DNA of 64,000 nucleotides, taken from positions 372,001 through 436,000 of the forward strand of contig JAHLMK010000023.1 of assembly GCA_019915135.1 (NCBI GenBank). Direction: 5' to 3'. The position numbers were made by a program, and so were the translations under genes. The notes under the pieces are model-generated. The model made no database searches and was not told where the DNA came from. It saw nothing but the letters and a program-made list of their open reading frames with translations. Positions 58,101 through 64,000 of this stretch are shown here, in pieces. The stretch's first letter is position 1, and each line of letters begins with the position of its first letter. Source of the DNA: Strobilurus pachycystidiatus. Lineage: Eukaryota > Basidiomycota > Agaricomycetes > Agaricales > Physalacriaceae.

Positions 58101-58774
58101 GTAGTAGTCCAGGTTCGAGTAGCAGCGGGTCGAATGGCAGCTCCTCCAACGCAGGTCCCATCGCCGGGGGAGTGATTGGCGGCCTTGTCGTAGTTGCTCT
58201 CGGTATCGTTGGTTTCTTCTTTTACCGTCGCCGACAACAGAAGACAAGGGAGCCGGAGAAGCATCACTTCCAGTCCTACCGGGACGAGCCTGGGCATGGT
58301 TCAAATACCAACTTGCTGAGCCTACCGGCAGTCCCTCACCGGCGCCCCAGCGGAAATCAGCTCAATCAATACCACGTCGAGCCATTTGCGCCTCCGGTCC
58401 CTCCGCCGGTCGTCATACCCCAAGGACCCGCTGCAGCGCCAAACAACTCGAAGCGAAGTCCCACGAGCGCGGGGGCTGCTACTACCATGACCAGTCCATG
58501 GTCGGCTTCGCCTTCGTCCCGACATGAAACAAGCATCAACCCCGGCACTGGAAGTGGTGGGGATTCGGATGAGCTGAGGACTGAGGTCGAAAGGTTGCGG
58601 CTGGAGATGGAGCAGATACGTGCTCAGACGATGTACGTGCCTCCTCCGGAATACGAGCTGACCTCGGGCTCCGAGGCAGACTCGTCGTCCGCTTCAGGTG
58701 GAGGACTGCCTCCCGGAGCAGCGGCAGGACGTCCTTTGCCGCCTATACCTCATAATCGCGACAACAAGCATTAA
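55159..58774 (+). CDS. GtaA-type glutaminase-like protein with C-terminal membrane anchor
   Basis: Fungal GtaA family (DUF5127, DUF4965, DUF1793 regions), annotated as glutaminase though many members are untested. Eighteen exons close in frame to 918 residues; the last runs 58054-58774. A signal peptide starts it (VTIAWAMLFPVSAIAQ), then IPLAARTPYLQTYLNTG and WDIWIMVDGVNLQLFGG. DUF5127-like motifs include YYAFPAGDGVTYRTGD. The DUF4965/1793 part has NAVDVMYPAFPAFLSVNATW, SGDMLFMAWAHATISGD, ANNIDNANLGLKSIVGIKCM and YSDSSSWGLIYNLYADRLLG. Beyond the enzyme lie a Ser/Gly linker, a membrane span (GVIGGLVVVALGIVGFFFY), a basic stop-transfer (RRRQQKTRE) and a cytosolic tail of about 170 residues with one coiled-coil-like stretch (ELRTEVERLRLEMEQIRAQT). 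The anchor means the enzyme domain would face outside at the plasma membrane. Confidence 0.9.
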
Positions 58775-58958
58775 CACTCATTATTTCATCTCCATTGCGG
58801 TTCTTACGCATCTAGTGTTGTACTTTATCACTGCTTGCTTCATTGCATATATCCCAATAAGTTATATACGGTTGTGTGTGAAAATTAGATTAGAATCTAG
58901 GTATAATAGATGTGGGTAATAATGCCTGCGAAAGTGTGGTATCATTATGTGGCCTTCC

Positions 58959-60903
58959 TTACATGACGACGCAATCTCCTCCTTTGTTCGAATTGGCCAA
59001 TGTGGTCGTGCTCGAAATGCCCATCTCTGCAAAAGTTGTTGGCGCTTTCCGTGGCGGAGAAAATTCGCCGCTGCTCGTAGACTCTCCAGTGCTCTCGCGT
59101 GGCGGTGACCTTCGACCGGGTGGGCGCGGCCCAGGTGAAGGGGATCTAGAAGGTGCGCCAACTGCACTGTTGAAGCCCGGATCCACCAAGGAAAACCGTT
59201 TTCGTCCAGGCATTTGCGGTGGCTGAAGAGAAGCCGGACTTGAGGGTGGTGTTGAAACTGTTTTTGGCGGGGTCACTGGTTCCGGGAACACGCCTTCACT
59301 GATAGTATTCGTACGGATATTGTGGAGAATATCCTTCGATGCATGCTGGGCAAAGGCAGGGAGTGTATGTGACCGAGCCTCGCTAAGCCTTTTGGCCTTG
59401 GTGCGCCGTCTGACGAGAGTCTCCTCTGTGAGAGTTTCGTGTTCCGTTCTTGTGATGACAGAAGGAGTGGGTAGGTCCAAAGCGTTCAATCGTTCTCTGG
59501 CTTCGGCACTTCCATGACTGGCAGCCTATACACCAAATCCAAATCCAAAAAGATATTTCCGCATGAAATTTGACGCACCTTGTTGTACCACGATATTGCC
59601 TGTTCCACATCCTTCTTTCCTGCAACCCCAACTTCACGATAGTAGCCAACTGCGAACTCCGCACTGACGAGGCCCTTGGCTGCTGCTTTCTCCGCATAGG
59701 CACGAGCCAAAGCCTCATCCTTCTCGAAGACCCCTTCCGCACCACACAAGAACCATTTACTCAAAGCCATATCGGCATCCGTCGTTTCTGCTCTGAAGTA
59801 CCATTCCACGCTCGTCAAGGGATCATATGGCCACGGATCTTGTGCGAACTCGTATGCGTAACCCAGTTTGTATTGCGCAGGAGCATAGTGGAAGAAGGCA
59901 GCACGTTCTAGATGTGATTTGGCTTCGAGTGGCGGCGTGGAGTTCGGAGGGACCACGAGTGCCAGAGCTGACGGGGGTATGGCGGCCAGGTCGAATTCGC
60001 CAAGTAGGAGTAGCGCGTATGCATAAGCTGGTTGGGGAGTCTGAAGCGACGAGCCAGCGGCAGCTCTCGCCAACAATGGCAAGGCGGTCGGTATGTCTTG
60101 TGGAATATCAAGTTGGCCCAATAGATGAGCCATACCCATTCGCTGGATATGAAGTAGTGTGTTTAGCTCAAGAGCTATATTTGTGTCAAATAACGCACAT
60201 ATAGACACGAGGTCACATTCATCGCGACACCCCGTCCGAAGCAGTCTCGTGCGTGTGTAAGGTCACCGAAGGTCTCGTACTCGGAGCCTAGGCTGAACCA
60301 AGCTTCGTGAAACCCTGCCTTCGCGCTAGCCTCGAACTCTCTAAATGCAAGCTGTCGGTTGTGGGGAACGATGCGAGGTACAGCTCCCGACGCAGCGAGT
60401 TTGCCATGGAGGTACTTCGCCTCTGGGAAGTCCGGTGCTAGCGTGTCCAACATTGATACGCATGTCTGGACGAGCGCCAAGAGGGAGGCGCCTACGTATT
60501 TCGCACGACCGGCATCGGGCTCGAGGTTCGCTTGGCGTCCGAGAAGGAAGACGACATCGCTGCACCACGCGACTTTGACTTCGGGGCTGACATTGGGTTG
60601 GTCGATTTCTGAGAACGACAACTCGAGGGCAGCGACTGTCGGTAGGTCGGCGATGGGACTGCCGGTTGGAAGTGGGGATGCTTGTCGGGACGATGGGGAT
60701 GATGGACGACTGGGTGGACCGGGTTGCAAGAGTGCTGGTATGGGAATCTCCAAACTTGACGAGGGTGGTGAGGACGTTTTGGGCGGGGAGGAGTCCACTG
60801 AGCCGTCTCTATGTTCAAAAAACTCGGTGATTATGGGACTAGGAGGAATCGGGGGAGCAAGCTCGACGACAGAGCTGGGCGGTGATGAGGTTAACGGGAG
60901 CAT
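58959..60903 (-). CDS. Sel1-repeat chitin synthase regulator (Chs4/Skt5-like)
   Basis: Probable activator or localiser of a chitin synthase at sites of wall growth. Exons 60903-60199, 60142-59579 and 59525-58959 join in phase 0 to 611 residues. The first ATG in frame is at 60903 (MLPLTSSPP). A Ser/Pro-rich N-terminus is followed from about residue 120 by tandem Sel1-type helical repeats: AKYLHGKLAASG, EAWFSLGSEYETFGDLTHAR, MAHLLGQLDIPQDIPTALPL, AQYKLGYAYEFA, ALSKWFLCGAEGVFEKDEAL, SAEFAVGYYREVGVAGKKDV. The C-terminus is disordered and ends in CVVM, a CaaX box, so the protein should be farnesylated and bound to membranes, as known for yeast Chs4. Good match in architecture; strict orthology not proven. 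Confidence 0.9.
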
Positions 60904-61714
60904 ATTCGGTGGCTTTGCCAACCGAGATGGGGCCTTTTATAGTCTCACAGCCACTGTGGGGTCCTTTCGAAAGAATTCGCTGATTTTGAAATGTTGCCGA
61001 CCCGTACTTACATACATCTGACAAGAACAGATCAAAATGTCGTCGAACAACTTGCTCACAGATCGTCATCGTCTGGTCAACATGATGTGGAGTCAAGCCA
61101 CCTGCTTGACACTCGTGAGCTGAAATATACTGAACGAGATGCAAAGGCGTGCAAAGACTGGGCAGCCCAGAATAAACACGGTATCTTTGATGATGCAGGT
61201 ACTCACCAGACGGAACTGCGCAGTAGCTATGACATTGACAGCTTTCGAGATGATCTGTCACGGTGTTTTGTCTTGTTCGTCCCCACAGAGAGATTGGGAG
61301 GATGATACAATAAATCAGTTAAGATTCCGGCCTCGTAGTTGTGAAGAAGCAAGAATAGAAGAGCTGAGACTTGTGACCCTTCACGCTAAGCGTGACCCTA
61401 GCTCGAGGCGGTGATTACCAAAAACGAAGCTCGTAGACAGCTGCTCGTAGGGTTCAGCCTGCCAAGTCTTGAAGTTGCGTCTAAATTTCTTTCTAGAGTA
61501 TTCACCATGCGGGCCTCAAAGCACGCCGCATGGAAGACATTCGATGGTTCACCATCTCTCGGTCTACCAATGAGGTATGTAACAAACAGGCTATCCTGCA
61601 CCTTCCACTCCCTCTTACTTAGCCTCGGACTTGGCAGAACTCATATGGCGGTAGACCTTCATTCATGTCCGGAGTGTGCCCAAGGCATACAAGAATTTCC
61701 ACCGATTACAATAT
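60904..61714. other. intergenic, nothing assigned
   Basis: About 800 nt between two minus-strand genes. Several short frames, none with a motif. Confidence 0.5.
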
Positions 61715-63286
61715 CTAACACGTCGTTATGTTCATCGAGACTAACTGATTCCCAGCACGTATGTAGTAGTAATCCCCTAGTACCCACACCGTTAGCGCCT
61801 GCCGGTATTCATGATAGAAAGAATAGCACTGACCGTAAACGATTCCCGTAAGATAGTTTCCCTGGGGCCAATTCGCCGTCCCGTTTGAGAGCAAGCTCTG
61901 CCAGGACGGCGCCCATGCAAGGGTGGTGATCGAGTTCAGAATCTACACAGGCTCGTTCAGTTGACATGGAGGGAAGAGAGAGAACGCATGCGCACCCGGA
62001 GAGCGGCGTTCTTCCACTGCGTAGCAAGAGTCGAGTTAGTTTCTACCTGTGCGAGGAGTAGAAGCCCGTTGGAGACTACGCCTGCAGCGGATGAATCTGC
62101 TGGACGGGGATTTGGAATGGCGGGTGCGTTAAAATCCCTGAGAAGGTCTTTAGTAACATGGTTCATTTCGGAGATCGGGAGTAAGCACTCACCAAGGAAC
62201 GACTCCGTCGGAGGGAAGGTTATTGATGAAGTACGTCGCCATCCGACGCGAGGTGTTGAGGTAGTTCTCGTCTCCGGTTCGAAGATACACTGTAAAAGTT
62301 AACCTTTCGAAGATCCGCCAAGTAATGTGGGGACATACTGTTAGCAAAACCGTAGATACCCCAGCTTTGGCCTCGGCTCCAAGTGCTTTTGAAAAGATCA
62401 TCAGGCAAAATGATCACAGTTACGATGAAAAATTCAGACCTATTATCAGCATATCCCTGGTTGGTGACTTTCATGATTACAGAGCCAGTCGTCCCATTGT
62501 ATACCACGACATGCCAGGATGAGCCTAGTAATCGATCCTCGTCAAACCCGTTTCAAAGTTCACACCTAGATTCAGCCACTCACCATCGTCCCTCACATGA
62601 TTCTTCATCGTCGTATCCGCATGTTTGATGGCTATGTCGCGCAAGGTGGTGTTTCCGGTAAGAGCTGCAGACGCAAAGAGGACATCGAGGTTCATCATGT
62701 TGTCGATGATGACCGTGAACTGGTTGGGGTCGGAGGTGTCCCAGCTGCGCGTGCACCCGACGATGGAGCTAAACCGGTTCGCGAGGTAGCGAGCAAAGCC
62801 GTTTATCGCGGTGATGGCGGTTTGGTTGGATGAATTTCTAAGATCAGGGTTTCAGTGGAAGGAAGGAAGGAGAGAAGGAAGTGAGATTCAAACATACAGC
62901 GCAAGCTCGTTAACGAAGGGGAAGCTCAGGAACCCCACGTCGTGTCCGACGCCGTTCGATGTCTCGAGCGGGATGAGCGCCGTGCTCCACGCCTGCCCAA
63001 GCGTGCGCCAGTTCGTGTTGGTGGAGTCGACGGAGGCGCCACAGAGAGTCTTGCGCGTGTTGAGTTCGTACATCAGCGCAGGGAAGAATCCCGAAGTCCA
63101 GGAATTCGCGGCGGTGTTCTGCCATGTGCCTGTGGTGTTGGTTTGCTGGGGATAGGATGTGGTGGAGTGAGAGTTGGCGGTGGTTAGGGACTTGGTGAAG
63201 AGGAGAGAGGAGTAGAGTTGGGAGGGGATGGTTTGGGAGAGCCCGCTGAGGACGAGGCTGGATAGGATGATGGAAGAGAGAAGCAT
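61715..63286 (-). CDS. GH88-type unsaturated glucuronyl hydrolase, secreted
   Basis: Family that releases unsaturated glucuronic acid from oligosaccharides left by polysaccharide lyases. Exons 63286-62898, 62837-62584, 62524-62440, 62385-62339, 62289-62193, 62137-61996, 61942-61834 and 61776-61715 join in frame to 394 residues. A signal peptide is present (LLSSIILSSLVLSGLSQ). The alpha6/alpha6-barrel motifs are WTSGFFPALMYELN, VIIDNMMNLDVLF with Asp175, and QGYADNSTWSRGQSWGIYGF with Asp241; these two Asp residues match the catalytic pair of bacterial GH88. Then follow DGVVPWDFNAP, NWPQGNYLTGIVYG and GDYYYIRAGNQL. The enzyme would complement the pectin-active esterase 40 kb away, but real substrate in fungi is not established. 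A TATA-like element lies about 45 nt upstream. Confidence 0.93.
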
Positions 63287-63772
63287 CGTTGTCCTACGGT
63301 GCCACGTGGGTTCACTGGGGATGGAAGGTTATTATATGAGAGAGGAATTTTCTGGGCATGGACTAGCATCGTGATACCGGACCGTAGCCACAGCACCGTC
63401 CATGCCTACACAGCGCGTGATGGTAGAGCATGTGGATCCATCGAAAGAATGACTGCGTTCGCTCGTAGAGCCGGACGGCTGGGCTAGTTGAGTCGGATAA
63501 TCATCGCGTTAAGTTAGAGCCAAACAGTTCGTCGCGTCACTGGAGAGGCAATCATTGATGATCATGCTGTAGGGAACTGCTGATCTTAAATTTGAACCTG
63601 ACAGAGCTCTTCAGTCATAGTCGTCCACCAGTCAAGAAAACAGATTCAGCAACGAAGAGTACAGGATGCTGATAGGAAGAGTCCAAGGTGACTCGGCAAT
63701 GTCATCCGGCAAAGTGGACCCTTCGATCGTGAGGCGCTGAGTCAGGCCAGTGACTGTTGCCTTTGAACCACC
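63287..63772. other. divergent promoter region
   Basis: About 490 nt between the GH88 gene (minus) and the TFIIA gamma gene (plus). No further gene seen. Confidence 0.5.
63330..63338 (-). promoter_or_regulatory. TATA-like box of the GH88 gene
   Basis: Reads CATATAATAA on the minus strand, roughly 45-50 nt upstream of the start codon. Position and sequence only. Confidence 0.4.
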
Positions 63773-64000
63773 ATGGCCTCTGCTTATTACGAATTCTACC
63801 GTGGCTCGTCGTGCGTTTCCTAGTCACTCGCTCTCCGCATTCACTGAAGTTAAGCAGCATCGGGATGGCGCTGACGGACTCGCTGGACGAGCTTATCACG
63901 AGCGGCGCCATCACGCCTCAGCTCGCGATGAAGGTTCTGCAACAGGTGCGCGGACACGTTCTACCCCTGAAACGCCTCTCACAATCGGCCTTAGTTTGAT
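63773..64000 (+). CDS. TOA2: TFIIA gamma (small) subunit, 5' part
   Basis: Small subunit of general transcription factor IIA, which stabilises TBP on the TATA box. Only the beginning is in the window: exons 63773-63810, 63858-63945 and the first six bases of a third exon at 63995-64000. The protein reads [20 protein letters not shown], then [20 protein letters not shown] and QQFD, which is the highly conserved N-terminal four-helix-bundle segment of the family. The start context CCACCATGG is excellent. The gene continues past the right edge. Confidence 0.95.

Noticed and set aside
20153..63286. Secreted cell-wall enzymes as one co-regulated gene cluster
   Set aside because: The CE8, GH5, CE16 and GH88 genes are separated by housekeeping genes, lie on both strands and share no visible promoter motif. 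Ordinary interspersion is the simpler reading.

Overview
The window is nuclear DNA from a filamentous basidiomycete, most likely a wood- or litter-decaying agaricomycete. The evidence is: almost every gene is cut by many short (about 46-60 nt) GT-AG introns; gene order is dense and on both strands; and there are lineage-typical families (DUF6533 membrane protein, F-box/LRR protein, mucin-like membrane protein, GtaA/DUF1793 protein) next to plant cell-wall enzymes. Genus cannot be set from the sequence alone. I rebuilt exon structures by hand from splice sites, reading frame and family motifs. For 21 genes the complete model closes in frame.

Layout, left to right. 0-14 kb: a truncated alpha/beta hydrolase, an aldo/keto reductase, an F-box protein, a very small FHA-domain protein, a 1109-residue alpha-arrestin-like protein, and a second alpha/beta hydrolase that is a paralogue of the first. 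14-20 kb: sparse, holding a single-pass mucin-like membrane protein with a 21-nt repeat. 20-31 kb: pectin methylesterase, cyclophilin A, an RBR ubiquitin ligase, an unrecognised protein and a type-B carboxylesterase. 31-42 kb: a Stealth-family phosphotransferase, a GDSL/CE16 esterase, a secreted Cu/Zn superoxide dismutase, a geranylgeranyl diphosphate synthase, and two pieces of what looks like one broken lineage-specific gene. 42-52 kb: a GH5 endoglucanase, the autophagy lipase Atg15, a two-RRM RNA-binding protein, a DUF6533 membrane protein and an intron-bearing tRNA-Ala(UGC). 52-64 kb: an amidase-signature enzyme, a membrane-anchored GtaA-type protein, a CaaX-ended Sel1-repeat chitin synthase regulator, a GH88-type glycosidase, and the start of the TFIIA gamma subunit gene.

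How they fit together: several secreted enzymes (CE8, GH5, CE16, GH88, carboxylesterase) act on pectin, cellulose and hemicellulose, and the secreted SOD fits oxidative decay. They are interleaved with housekeeping genes (cyclophilin, Atg15, TFIIA gamma, GGPP synthase, Chs4/Skt5-like), so this is an ordinary chromosomal segment and not a biosynthetic cluster. I saw no intact transposon, no CRISPR array and no convincing new multi-gene system. The most unusual items are a likely 7-nt microexon, probable GC-AG introns, the atypical FHA protein, the split gene at 38.7-41.5 kb, the membrane-anchored GtaA protein and a direct repeat upstream of the pectin methylesterase.
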